DNA from: Gammaproteobacteria bacterium
Lineage (GTDB): Bacteria > Pseudomonadota > Gammaproteobacteria > Pseudomonadales > Pseudohongiellaceae
Length of the DNA stretch: 63,358 nt
Direction: 5' to 3'
Assembly: GCA_009922595.1 (NCBI GenBank)
Contig: RFVC01000010.1
Coordinates: 1 to 63,358, forward strand
Below, in pieces: positions 18,438 to 26,135 of this stretch. Every line of letters begins with the position of its first letter. The stretch's first letter is position 1. Both the position numbers and the translations under genes were made by a program. The notes under the pieces are model-generated. The model saw only the letters and a program-made list of their open reading frames with translations, did no database searches and was not told the origin of the DNA.

Positions 18438-18599
18438 ATGATGGTTTTCAAAACGCGCAAAATCCCCAGGCACCTGATCATAGAAGATGAGTTCGAATTT
18501 AATGAAAAGCCAAAGCGGGGCATTTTTCAGAAGCTCTTGTTGTGGAGCGTTTTCCTTATGCTCGGATGTTTCCTGACACTGGTTCTTGTGCAGATATAA
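18438..18599 (+). CDS. Small single-span membrane protein, 53 residues
   Basis: This short gene has a strong AAAGGAGGAAG ribosome site directly before ATG 18438 and an intrinsic terminator immediately after its stop, so it looks like a complete mono-cistronic unit. The product has a basic N-terminus (MMVFKTRKIPRH), an acidic stretch (EDEFEFNEKPKR) and one hydrophobic segment (LLLWSVFLMLGCFLTLVLVQ) ending at the C-terminus. The predicted topology is N-terminus in the cytoplasm, tail-anchored-like. No family is recognised. It is divergent from the amidohydrolase and convergent with the hydratase-lyase gene. Confidence 0.65.
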   Translation: MMVFKTRKIPRHLIIEDEFEFNEKPKRGIFQKLLLWSVFLMLGCFLTLVLVQI

Positions 18600-18626
18600 A
18601 AAAACCGGCTTGAGGCCGGTTTTTTC
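18598..18626. terminator. Bidirectional intrinsic terminator
   Basis: AAAACCGGC and GCCGGTTTT pair around TTGAG, with A- and T-runs. It directly overlaps the end of the small membrane-protein gene and also serves the convergent hydratase-lyase gene. Confidence 0.9.
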
Positions 18627-18638
18627 AGTAGGGCAGTA

Positions 18639-19478
18639 TTACTCGTCGCCGTCGTAAGTATCCAGTCCTGGCTTAAGCTTTTTGTCATCAAGAAATGCTT
18701 TCATGGCGCCCTGCCTGAAGGCGGCGCCGCTGCGGAAAAGAGAACCATCAGACTTGGCGTAGATATAGTCGTTGGCCGTATCCCAGTCCATGAAACGAAC
18801 ACGTTTGAAGACTTCCTTTGCCGAGCGAAGCACCACCGGATCTTTTTTCATTAATTCTTTGGCCAGTTCCACGACGCGGCTTTTTAACTGGTCGGCAGGG
18901 ACAGATTCGTTTACCAAGCCCATTTTAGCTGCTTTCTTACCGTCAAATGTTTCGCCGGTCATAATGTAGTAAAGCGCATTGCGCTGGCCCATGGCATCGG
19001 CGACAGCCTTGGTCACATTGCCCCCGGGCAGAATGCCCCAATTGATTTCGGATAGTCCATATGTAGCATCATCAGAGCTAATGGCCAAGTCGCAGGAAGT
19101 CAGTGGAGTGAAAGCACCGCCAAAAACCCAGCCGTTGACCATGGCAATAGTTGGTTTGGCATGAAAACGCAGTTTTACTTGGTGCCAGGCGTGGGCTTCC
19201 TCACGAATACGCATCTTGAAAATATCGCCTTCGTTGTCTGTTTCCCTGAAGTATTCCTTCAGATCCATTCCAGCGGACCAGGCCGCACCGCGGCCGGTAA
19301 GCACAACTACAGCACAGCGATCATCCATCTCAAGCGCATGTAGCGTGGCATACATTTCACGGTTAAGCGAGGGACTCATGCAGTTTTTCTTTTCTGGGCG
19401 GTTAAAGAAGACAAAAGCAATGCCGTCTTCAAATTCAACATCAACAGTATCGCCCCAAGGCTCATTGGCTGTGGACAT
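18639..19478 (-). CDS. Hydroxycinnamoyl-CoA hydratase-lyase
   Basis: A 279-residue crotonase-fold enzyme close to the feruloyl-CoA hydratase-lyase (HCHL, Ech) of Pseudomonas fluorescens AN103, which converts feruloyl- or coumaroyl-CoA to the benzaldehyde plus acetyl-CoA. Nearly every HCHL block is present: NRPEKKNCMSPSLNREM, SAGMDLKEYFRET, KPTIAMVNGWVFGG, GLSEINWGILPGG and MGLVNESVP. The oxyanion-hole residues M71 and G121, the catalytic E144 and Y240 are kept, but the position of AN103 Ser123 is Thr124. Feruloyl-CoA synthetase and vanillin dehydrogenase genes, usual neighbours, are absent. A DUF6152 gene lies 65 bp upstream on the same strand. Confidence 0.87.
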   Translation of the reverse strand: MSTANEPWGDTVDVEFEDGIAFVFFNRPEKKNCMSPSLNREMYATLHALEMDDRCAVVVLTGRGAAWSAGMDLKEYFRETDNEGDIFKMRIREEAHAWHQVKLRFHAKPTIAMVNGWVFGGAFTPLTSCDLAISSDDATYGLSEINWGILPGGNVTKAVADAMGQRNALYYIMTGETFDGKKAAKMGLVNESVPADQLKSRVVELAKELMKKDPVVLRSAKEVFKRVRFMDWDTANDYIYAKSDGSLFRSGAAFRQGAMKAFLDDKKLKPGLDTYDGDE

Positions 19479-19543
19479 AATAGCTTCCTGGAATAAGTTA
19501 AAAAAAGTTAAACGAAGAGTGTTCTTGTTTTTATGGGATCAGA

Positions 19544-19915
19544 TTAATTTGAATATTCTGTGCCGTCTTCTGTACGAATGGCGCGAAGAAAGAATTTGCT
19601 AGGGTCTTCTATCAAGGGCGAGCCAACAGCATGTACTTCAGCCCCCGGAGCCATCATGTTTGGACGAATGCCATTTCTGACCATCATGTTGGCGGGAGCA
19701 CCCTCAATGAAATGTATAATTTCCTCGTCACCATCTTCATTAATGATTTTAAGGGTCATTTCGATGTGGGGGTTCCTGAATTTAACGGTATCAACAACGC
19801 CGTCAAAGGGAATCTGCGTTTCGAAATCGTAAATAGCAAAGGAATGGTGCGCGTTAGCCTGGCTGACCAGTAGTGCGCAGGTAAGATAAGCCAGAGTTTT
19901 AAGTATTTTTATCAT
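19544..19915 (-). CDS. Exported DUF6152 protein
   Basis: A 123-residue exported protein, the third DUF6152 copy in the window. The signal peptide MIKILKTLAYLTCALLVSQ ends at ANAHHSF, again placing twin histidines at the mature N-terminus. The domain is recognisable from VDTVKFRNPHIEM, the FIEGAPANMMVRNGIRPNMM segment and a C-terminal SKFFLRAIRTEDG, but it is more divergent than the two copies at 10-11.6 kb. ATG 19915 is chosen because the signal peptide fits; a start at 19951 would add 12 odd residues. It precedes the hydratase-lyase gene on the same strand, likely as its operon leader. Confidence 0.78.
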   Translation of the reverse strand: MIKILKTLAYLTCALLVSQANAHHSFAIYDFETQIPFDGVVDTVKFRNPHIEMTLKIINEDGDEEIIHFIEGAPANMMVRNGIRPNMMAPGAEVHAVGSPLIEDPSKFFLRAIRTEDGTEYSN

Positions 19916-20325
19916 GCTATAGACCCCGAAAAAGGAAGGTAAATATACCAAAAAAACTAAAAATCAGCCAGCGTGGGGTCTTAAAGCAACCAGCACTATG
20001 TTGATATTGGCAGCATATCCACGGATGTAAAACCTTAATGCGGAGACTTTCCTCGCCTATACCCTGAACACCTTGGAAACCGGCAGTAAAGAAATTGAAG
20101 CACTTGTGCACACCTGCTGGGTAAGGGCAGTGTGGTCGCACTTTTACTCGAGAAGGGCTGCAAAATTACACCGGTCAGCGTCAGACGTTAAAGCCCGGTT
20201 GATTACCTCCGTGGATTTCCTGATAATGCGCCGCGGGTTACGGCTGCCGGACATTTGGCCCACTTTGAATGTGGCAGTAAACCGTTTACCATCGGTTCTT
20301 CGCAGCAATATGGAACCTGTTTAGT
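19916..20325. other. Gap of about 410 bp upstream of ffs, with protein-like but broken reading frames
   Basis: No intact gene is seen. On the plus strand, one frame reads ETFLAYTLNTLETGSKEIEA (about 20050-20110) and a shifted frame then reads LLGKGSVVALLLEKGCKITP, a stop, and DYLRGFPDNAPRVTAAGHLA. This may be a decayed gene of unknown family or chance. The rest must include the ffs promoter; a weak TTTACC (20285-20290) with TATGGA (20309-20314) is the best candidate. Confidence 0.3.
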
Positions 20326-20437
20326 GGTATCTCTTGTCGGTCCCCTCGCAATGATAGGTTGTGAACCCCGTCAGGCCCGGAAGGGAGCAGCGGTAGCGGC
20401 TGATTCATGTGCCGGGGTGTGGCTGGCAGGAGGTACC
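20326..20437 (+). ncRNA. ffs: Signal recognition particle 4.5S RNA
   Basis: A 112-nt small bacterial SRP RNA. The apical domain carries the near-invariant GTCAGGCCCGGAAGGGAGCA followed by GC and the distal GTGCCGGGGTGTGGCTGGCA. The terminal helix forms between GGTATCTCTTGTCGG at the 5' end and CTGGCAGGAGGTACC at the 3' end with all 15 pairs possible (several G-U). It binds Ffh to target nascent membrane proteins. Its place just upstream of dnaX is a common gammaproteobacterial arrangement. Confidence 0.95.
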
Positions 20438-20611
20438 TCCAATATCTCCCAGTAAGTCTAGAGAAGTTGAATGTAAAAAGGGCTATGGGCAGGTAGAATG
20501 TAGTCAATCTAGTGCAAGCAACGGGTTATAGGGTACGGTTGACCACCGGGTGTTTGCACAACTTCATAATAAAACAGCGCCCGGTCAAGCGCTGAATTTT
20601 AAAGCGGATTT

Positions 20612-22390
20612 ATGACTTATCAGGTACTGGCAAGAAAATGGCGCCCCCGGAATTTCCGGGAGATGGCCGGCCAGGGTCACGTCCTGAAAACCCTCATCAA
20701 TTCTCTCGATAACGACCGTCTGCATCATGCCTATCTTTTCACTGGTACCAGGGGTGTCGGTAAAACCACTATTGCCCGTATCCTTGCCCGCTGCCTGAAT
20801 TGCGAAACGGGAGTCACTTCAGAACCCTGCGGAGAATGCAGCGCGTGTACTGAAATAGATGAAGGGCGCTTTATAGACTTAATCGAAGTGGATGCCGCTT
20901 CAAGGACCAAGGTGGAGGATACCCGGGAGTTGCTCGACAACGTCCAGTATTCACCAACCCGGGGTCGCTACAAGGTCTACCTCATTGACGAGGTGCATAT
21001 GCTGTCGGGTCACAGTTTCAATGCGCTTCTAAAAACCCTTGAAGAGCCGCCACCACACGTTAAATTCCTGCTCGCGACAACTGATCCGCAAAAGCTGCCA
21101 ATCACCGTATTGTCGCGTTGCCTGCAGTTCAATCTGAAAAATATAAGCCCTGAAAGACTGGTTGAGCACATCAAGCATATTCTCGATGAAGAGAAGATCC
21201 CTTATGAAGAACCGGCACTGTGGCAGCTGGGCCGGGCAGCCCAGGGCAGTGTCAGGGACTGCCTGACCTTGCTGGACCAGGCTATCGGCTACTGTGAAGG
21301 CAATATCACCGATGCAGAAGTGAGCACCTTTCTTGGCGCGATTGACCAGGGTGTCATTCATAACCTGGTGGATGCGCTGGTGGCAGAGGATGCCGCTGCC
21401 ATGTTGGAAATAATAGAGAGCGTTGCCGATTATGCCCCCGATTTTGCGGCTGTGCTTACTGATTTGCAGTCTTACCTGCATCGAGTGGCGATTGCCCAGG
21501 CTGTACCAAATGGCGTGGACAATTCCCATGGAGATAGAAAGCAGGTCAAGGAACATGCTGGCAAGATTCCTGCTGAAACCGTTCAGCTTTACTACCAGAT
21601 TGCATTGAAAGCCCGTGAAGATATGGCCTATGCCATAGATGCGCGTTCAGGGCTGGAAATGGGGCTGTTGAGAATGCTTGCCTTTACGCCTGCTAGGGCT
21701 CCTGCAGCCAGTGGCGCAGGTCCCGACGGCAATGGAGATGCTGCCGATTCCGCTAAAGCAGTAAAAAAAAAGCCGGTAGCAAATGAAAAAGCGGCTAGTC
21801 AGGCAGCGTCCGCCCCAAAACCGGCTAAACCCAAAGAGACAACTGTTGCCGTAAAGAGCCACCGTGAGCCAGCTGCAAAGAAAGCACCCGCACCTGCAGC
21901 GCCGGTGGTTTCTTCTGAGCTGGTGCAGTCTCCTGCCGAAGTCTCATCATCTGCCCATGGTGATCTCGACAAATCAAAAATCAGTATCACTGAATTGAAA
22001 CCCTCATCCTGGATTAACCTCTTTTACCAGCTCGACCTTGATGGTATTACCCGGAGCATTGCGGCAAATTTTCTGCTGCAAGAGGTAAGCGGCAAGAAAC
22101 TTGTTTTCGTCATGGATGAGAGTCAGTCCACGGTTTTCAATGAGGAGCAGCAACGTCGGATTAACCAGGCACTCAATACCTATTTCAGTGATGAAGTTTC
22201 CCTGCAGGTTGGGCCCGGTGAAATCAATACTGAAACCCCGGCGGCATGGCAACAGCGTATGGATAAGGAAAGACTGGCAGAGGCAATTCAGACATTTGAA
22301 AACGATGCCACCGTGAAGGAAATCGTGGAGCGTTTTTCAGGCGCTATCGAGACGGACTCTATTGAGCCCACCAAACCAAAACATTATTGA
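20612..22390 (+). CDS. dnaX: DNA polymerase III subunits tau/gamma
   Basis: A 592-residue clamp-loader ATPase that loads the beta clamp and, as tau, ties polymerase cores to DnaB. The AAA+ domain has Walker A GTRGVGKTT (about residues 45-53), a four-cysteine zinc module (CLNCETG...CGECSAC), LIDEVHML and the sensor ATTDPQKLP. After domain III (to about 370) comes an Ala/Lys/Pro-rich linker (about 375-450) and the tau-specific C-terminal domain beginning near KPSSWINLFYQLDLDGI. A run of nine A in the linker offers a frameshift route to a gamma form (separate entry). It heads the dnaX-ybaB-recR operon. Confidence 0.97.
   Translation: MTYQVLARKWRPRNFREMAGQGHVLKTLINSLDNDRLHHAYLFTGTRGVGKTTIARILARCLNCETGVTSEPCGECSACTEIDEGRFIDLIEVDAASRTKVEDTRELLDNVQYSPTRGRYKVYLIDEVHMLSGHSFNALLKTLEEPPPHVKFLLATTDPQKLPITVLSRCLQFNLKNISPERLVEHIKHILDEEKIPYEEPALWQLGRAAQGSVRDCLTLLDQAIGYCEGNITDAEVSTFLGAIDQGVIHNLVDALVAEDAAAMLEIIESVADYAPDFAAVLTDLQSYLHRVAIAQAVPNGVDNSHGDRKQVKEHAGKIPAETVQLYYQIALKAREDMAYAIDARSGLEMGLLRMLAFTPARAPAASGAGPDGNGDAADSAKAVKKKPVANEKAASQAASAPKPAKPKETTVAVKSHREPAAKKAPAPAAPVVSSELVQSPAEVSSSAHGDLDKSKISITELKPSSWINLFYQLDLDGITRSIAANFLLQEVSGKKLVFVMDESQSTVFNEEQQRRINQALNTYFSDEVSLQVGPGEINTETPAAWQQRMDKERLAEAIQTFENDATVKEIVERFSGAIETDSIEPTKPKHY
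21763..21786 (+). other. A9 slippery run in dnaX with immediate stops in both other frames
   Basis: Nine consecutive A (21763-21771) encode part of V384-KKK-P388. A -1 shift reads GCC GGT AGC AAA TGA, stopping at 21784-21786 and giving a product of about 391 residues. A +1 shift reads AGC CGG TAG and stops even sooner. E. coli makes gamma by -1 ribosomal frameshifting at A AAA AAG, and Thermus by transcriptional slippage on an A9 run. No Shine-Dalgarno-like stimulator at the E. coli spacing and no strong downstream hairpin was seen, so slippage at the RNA polymerase level is the better guess. Confidence 0.6.
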
Positions 22391-22423
22391 TGTTGTGTTA
22401 ACACACAGGAACAGGAAAACGTG

Positions 22424-22744
22424 ATGACTGATCTTAACGACCTTCTCAAGCAGGCTAAGGAAATGCAGGAGCAGATGCAGAAGGCTCAGCAGGAAATGGC
22501 CGAAAAGGAAGTCACCGGAGAGTCCGGTGCCGGGCTGGTCAAAGTGGTTATGAATGGCAAGCATGTTGTAAAGAAGGTCACTCTCGACCCGTCGCTGATG
22601 CAGGAAGAGCAGAATCTCATTGAGGACCTGATGGCGGCGGCTACCAACGATGCAGTACGCAAGGTTGAAGAAAATAATAAAAATCAGCTCGGCGGCTTGA
22701 TGTCTGGGCTGAATATGCCTGAAGGCTTCAAGTTTCCTTTCTGA
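22424..22744 (+). CDS. ybaB: YbaB/EbfC family nucleoid-associated protein
   Basis: A 106-residue dimeric DNA-binding protein with a long N-terminal helix ([19 protein letters not shown]), the central strand block [19 protein letters not shown] and a C-terminal helix, all typical. The tail [17 protein letters not shown] is also family-like. ATG 22424 fits the AGGA ribosome site better than the GTG three bases upstream. It lies between dnaX and recR in the standard operon, 33 bp and 11 bp away, and is probably co-expressed with them. Confidence 0.95.
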   Translation: MTDLNDLLKQAKEMQEQMQKAQQEMAEKEVTGESGAGLVKVVMNGKHVVKKVTLDPSLMQEEQNLIEDLMAAATNDAVRKVEENNKNQLGGLMSGLNMPEGFKFPF

Positions 22745-22755
22745 TTCTCTATTCC

Positions 22756-23370
22756 ATGAATAACAGCCCTTTAATAGACCAGTTAATCGATGCCTTTCGA
22801 CGACTTCCAGGCGTCGGGCCCAAGTCGGCCCAGCGTATGGTTTTGCATTTCCTTGAAAAGGACCGGGACGGCGGGAAAAGACTCGCTGAAGCCTTGCAGG
22901 CGGCAATGGAAGGTGTGGGGCATTGCCAGCAGTGCAGGACCTTTGCCGAAGAAACGCTTTGTCGCATCTGCCAGAGCCCTTCCAGGGACCAGCACACCAT
23001 CTGTGTTGTTGAAACGCCAGCCGATGTGTTTGCCGTTGAGCAAACAGCTTCCTACCAGGGGCTTTACTTCGTGCTGATGGGACACTTGTCACCCATTGAT
23101 GGTATCGGTCCAGAGGAAATAGGGGTTTCCTCGCTGGTAGAAAGAGTTAAGGCCTCAGAAATCAACGAGGTTATACTGGCAACCAATCCGACCGTTGAAG
23201 GAGAGGCCACCGCTTTTTATATCGCCGAGCAGCTCAAGTCGGATGGTCTTAAGGCAAGGGGACTGAAGATATCGCGTATAGCCCACGGCGTCCCCGTTGG
23301 CGGCGAACTTGAATATATTGATGGAGGCACCCTAGTGCACTCCCTGGCCGGACGCCAGTTGCTGGATTGA
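22756..23370 (+). CDS. recR: Recombination mediator RecR
   Basis: A 204-residue protein that acts with RecO (and RecF) to load RecA on gapped DNA. It has the N-terminal helix-hairpin-helix ([19 protein letters not shown]), the C4 zinc finger (C-x2-C-x10-C-x2-C in [20 protein letters not shown]), a Toprim domain starting [16 protein letters not shown], and the C-terminal Walker-B-like segment ([20 protein letters not shown]). The length is standard. It starts 11 bp after ybaB; its stop lies just before the start of rnd. Confidence 0.97.
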   Translation: MNNSPLIDQLIDAFRRLPGVGPKSAQRMVLHFLEKDRDGGKRLAEALQAAMEGVGHCQQCRTFAEETLCRICQSPSRDQHTICVVETPADVFAVEQTASYQGLYFVLMGHLSPIDGIGPEEIGVSSLVERVKASEINEVILATNPTVEGEATAFYIAEQLKSDGLKARGLKISRIAHGVPVGGELEYIDGGTLVHSLAGRQLLD

Positions 23371-23378
23371 TCACTGGC

Positions 23379-24563
23379 ATGAATAGCAATATAGCCCCTA
23401 CAGGTAGTGATTGGATTGACGGCATAGATAACAACTATGTCATGGTACTCAATGACGCCGATCTGCATGCCCTGTGTGCGCAGTGGAAAAACTGCCAGTA
23501 CCTGGCAATGGATACGGAATTTATCCGGACCACTACATTTTTCCCCCAGGTAGGACTGGTTCAGGTCAATGCCGGCAAGGGAAACTACCTCATTGACCCT
23601 CTAGAGATTGCAGACTGGGGGGCTTTCTGTGAACTCATGGTGGATCCTGCGATTACCAAGGTCTTTCATTCCTGTTCAGAAGATCTACAGGTCTTCATGG
23701 CAGTCATGCAGCTGGTGCCTTCGCCTGTTTTTGATACACAGATAGCAGCCTCCCTGCTTAACTTAGGTTTTGGTTGTAGCTACCAAAACCTTGTGCGGCA
23801 CTATCTCGAAATCGATTTGCCCAAAGGTGAGACCCGGTCCGATTGGCTGCAGCGTCCCCTGTATGACAGACAGCTCAACTATGCGGCCCTTGATGTGGCC
23901 TGCCTGCCGTCCATATACCTGGCGCAGCAGGCCAGTCTTTCCGAGGCAGGCCGTCTGACCTGGCTCGAAGAAGAATGCAGGACGCTGATCGATCAGTATC
24001 AACGGGAACTCGAAGGTGATTTTTCCGGGATGCTCCTCGGACTCAAGGGGGCTTGGCAATTAAACCAGCGCCAGCTTGGTGTATTGAAAAAACTGACCGA
24101 GTGGCGCGAGTTGCGGGCAAGAAAAAGAGACAAGCCCAGAAACTGGATTATCAAGGAAAAACAGCTAATTGATATCGCCCGGCTTTGTCCGGCAGACATT
24201 GGTGAATTACGCCGCATAGACGACCTGGGCAAAAACTTTATCCGGCATGAAGGCAATGAGGTAATAGATCTTGTGCAGCAGGCGTTGACGATGGATGAGG
24301 AAATGCTGCCAGACCCTATACCGGATCCGCTGGATGGTGGTGCAAAGAACAGGCTCAAGCGTGCTCAACAATTTGCCCGTAACAGGGCCGAGGAGCTGGA
24401 GCTGCCAACTGAAATGCTGATCCGAAAACGCTGGCTGATTACACTCATGCAAAATCTCCGTGATAGTGCTTCGGCCTCAGAGGACGATCTTTTGCCCGGG
24501 GAGTTGAGGGGATGGCGTTATGATCAGCTCATGCCCGGTTTGGTTGAGGCCATAAAGAAATGA
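23379..24563 (+). CDS. rnd: Ribonuclease D
   Basis: A 394-residue 3'-5' exoribonuclease that trims tRNA precursors and other small RNAs. The DEDD exonuclease domain shows LAMDTEFIRTTTFFPQVGLV (first D/E pair), VFHSCSEDLQVF and the LNYAALDVACLPSIYLAQQ block. An HRDC domain follows (WRELRARKRDKPRNWIIKE ... IRHEGNEVIDLVQQA). ATG 23379 is chosen; a TTG at 23367 overlapping the recR stop would add four residues. The gene end overlaps ycgL by four bases (ATGA), so the run rnd-ycgL-ycgN looks translationally coupled. Confidence 0.94.
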   Translation: MNSNIAPTGSDWIDGIDNNYVMVLNDADLHALCAQWKNCQYLAMDTEFIRTTTFFPQVGLVQVNAGKGNYLIDPLEIADWGAFCELMVDPAITKVFHSCSEDLQVFMAVMQLVPSPVFDTQIAASLLNLGFGCSYQNLVRHYLEIDLPKGETRSDWLQRPLYDRQLNYAALDVACLPSIYLAQQASLSEAGRLTWLEEECRTLIDQYQRELEGDFSGMLLGLKGAWQLNQRQLGVLKKLTEWRELRARKRDKPRNWIIKEKQLIDIARLCPADIGELRRIDDLGKNFIRHEGNEVIDLVQQALTMDEEMLPDPIPDPLDGGAKNRLKRAQQFARNRAEELELPTEMLIRKRWLITLMQNLRDSASASEDDLLPGELRGWRYDQLMPGLVEAIKK

Positions 24564-24841
24564 GTGAAAGCCAGCAGGAGCGGTTTGTCACTATCTTCAA
24601 GGGCAGCCGTGAACAAGAATTATACGTTTTCGTGCCTCGTGAAACTGGAGAGACCAACATTCCGGATGAACTTTGTCAGCGTATGGGTGAAATTCAGGAA
24701 GTCATGACGATCAAGATCAGTGCAGATAAAAAGCTTGCCCGCGCTGACGCAGCCAGGGTACTGTCCTGTATCGCCGAACAGGGCTACTACCTGCAGCTTC
24801 CTCCGGAGATTACCGGCCAGGTTCTGAATGATGGCGATTAA
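24560..24841 (+). CDS. ycgL: YcgL-domain protein
   Basis: A 93-residue protein with the complete YcgL fold: an N-terminal strand (IFKGSREQELYVFVPRE), the central PDELCQRMGEIQEVMTIKIS segment and the family signature KLARADAARVLSCIAEQGYY followed by LQLPP. The molecular role is not established. It overlaps rnd upstream by four bases and ycgN downstream by 14 bases; this rnd-ycgL-ycgN order is common in gammaproteobacteria. Confidence 0.92.
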   Translation: MSESQQERFVTIFKGSREQELYVFVPRETGETNIPDELCQRMGEIQEVMTIKISADKKLARADAARVLSCIAEQGYYLQLPPEITGQVLNDGD

Positions 24842-25313
24842 CAAGAAGGCCGGGCTTCCTTTCTGGGAAACAAAATCGCTGACTGAAATGTCGCGCAAGG
24901 AATGGGAAAGCCTGTGCGATGGCTGTGCAAAATGCTGTCTGCACAAGCTTGAAGATGAAGATACCGGAGAAGTCTTTTACACCAGGGTAGTGTGTCAGTA
25001 CCTGGATGAAGAAAAGTGCAGCTGCACGGTTTACAAGGAAAGGAAACGCCTTGTTCCGGATTGCGTTATTCTGACTTCCGGTAATCTTGAAGATATGGGC
25101 TGGATGCCCGGGACCTGCGCTTATCGCCTTATTATCGAAGGCAAGCCTCTCCCGGTATGGCACCCTTTGATAAGCGGCAGCCGTGATGCAATTATTGCCT
25201 CCGACAACACGGTCACTGGCAAGGTAGTCTCGGAAACTTTTGTGCATGAAGAGGGCTACGAAGAGCATATTATTGACTGGACCAGTGATAAGGAGTCACT
25301 AGAAGAGGGCTAA
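24828..25313 (+). CDS. ycgN: YcgN-family cysteine-cluster protein
   Basis: A 161-residue UPF0260/YkgJ-related protein. Cysteines that probably bind a metal or iron-sulfur cluster appear as CDGCAKCCLHKL, TRVVCQYLDEEKCSCTVY and PDCVILTS ... PGTCAYRL, as in the family. The C-terminal WHPLISGSRD segment is also conserved. The biochemical role is unknown. Tandem ATGs at 24828 and 24831 are both possible starts. It overlaps the ycgL end, so both are surely on one transcript. Confidence 0.92.
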   Translation: MMAINKKAGLPFWETKSLTEMSRKEWESLCDGCAKCCLHKLEDEDTGEVFYTRVVCQYLDEEKCSCTVYKERKRLVPDCVILTSGNLEDMGWMPGTCAYRLIIEGKPLPVWHPLISGSRDAIIASDNTVTGKVVSETFVHEEGYEEHIIDWTSDKESLEEG

Positions 25314-25324
25314 ATTTGTAAGCG

Positions 25325-25702
25325 ATGGAAACAGCGGATTATTTTATAGCCTGGTCGATCTACCTGCTGTGTGCCGGAGCGGTGAGCATTATTATCTGGA
25401 AAATGCTTAGAAGGTATGTATGGCGTGAGCTAGCTTATCTCGTGCAGTTTGTTGGCATGGCTGTTGTTTTTACGCCCTGGTATGTCCTGCCTGAAGAGGA
25501 AATTCTTGCCCCCGCAATTTTTGTGTTCTTGCTAGACCTGATCACAATTGATGTCACTACCAGTATCAGGTCCCTCATTCCCCTAGTAATGTCCATACTA
25601 CTGGGTGTTGTTCTGGCGGTGGTGATGAGTGTTATTTACCGTGTAAAAAGACGCAGAGACATGGCTCCGGCTTTCCCCGCTGTTGAAGAGTCTCAGAGTT
25701 AG
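25325..25702 (+). CDS. Small inner-membrane protein of unknown function
   Basis: A 125-residue integral membrane protein with three to four hydrophobic segments: residues about 8-26, 38-55, 62-78 and 85-108, then a basic cytoplasmic tail (YRVKRRRD). The central TPWYVLPEEEILAPAIFVF stretch is recognisable as conserved among marine gammaproteobacteria from memory, but no function is known. It starts 11 bp after ycgN and is likely the last gene of that operon; its stop overlaps the stop of the decayed pspF on the other strand. Confidence 0.75.
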   Translation: METADYFIAWSIYLLCAGAVSIIIWKMLRRYVWRELAYLVQFVGMAVVFTPWYVLPEEEILAPAIFVFLLDLITIDVTTSIRSLIPLVMSILLGVVLAVVMSVIYRVKRRRDMAPAFPAVEESQS

Positions 25703-26068
25703 TTGCGAAGAACATACTTGCGCAGGTAGCCGCGTAGTTGGTCATAGCTCAAATCCAGCAGCATTGCCGTCTTACGCTATTTGAACTGACATTGCTTCAG
25801 CGCTTGTCGAAGTATGCGCTTTTTGTATTTCTGTGATTGATGTTTAATACCAATAGAGCCCACCTCAAATCTTCCTGCCTGACGAAATCCTGGCTTGAAC
25901 CCTCGTTGCTGCTGGCACCGGTCTTGTTGACAGGTTGAAAGGGAAGGCAAAAGAATCAAAAACTTCATCCTTGATAGGCTCGTCCGAATCCTCGTGCTGG
26001 TAAACGTAGCGCTACGCCAAATTTTTCAGCTCCCTGACATTTTCAGGCCATGGAGTGATATATGGTGC
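25699..26068 (-). pseudogene. pspF: Decayed C-terminal remnant of pspF (sigma-54 activator)
   Basis: Reading the minus strand from about 26068, the translation TPWPENVRELKNLA-stop-RYVYQHEDSDEP then KDEVFDSFAFPFN closely follows the end of the PspF AAA+ domain (WPGNIRELKNVVERSVYRH in E. coli). After a frameshift, KALRQALKQCQFK-stop-RKTAMLLDLSYDQLRGYLRK follows the C-terminal helix-turn-helix. Two nonsense codons (TAG at 26014-26012 where Glu is expected, TAG at 25779-25777 where Gln is expected), the frameshift and loss of the whole N-terminal ATPase part mark it as dead. No pspABC genes are in the window. The alignment is from memory of the E. coli protein. Confidence 0.75.
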
Positions 26069-26135
26069 TTTTTTGGTTCGGAATGTTCAGGAATCAGCTA
26101 CTGTATAATGCCACCTTTTCCCATTCTGTATTGCA

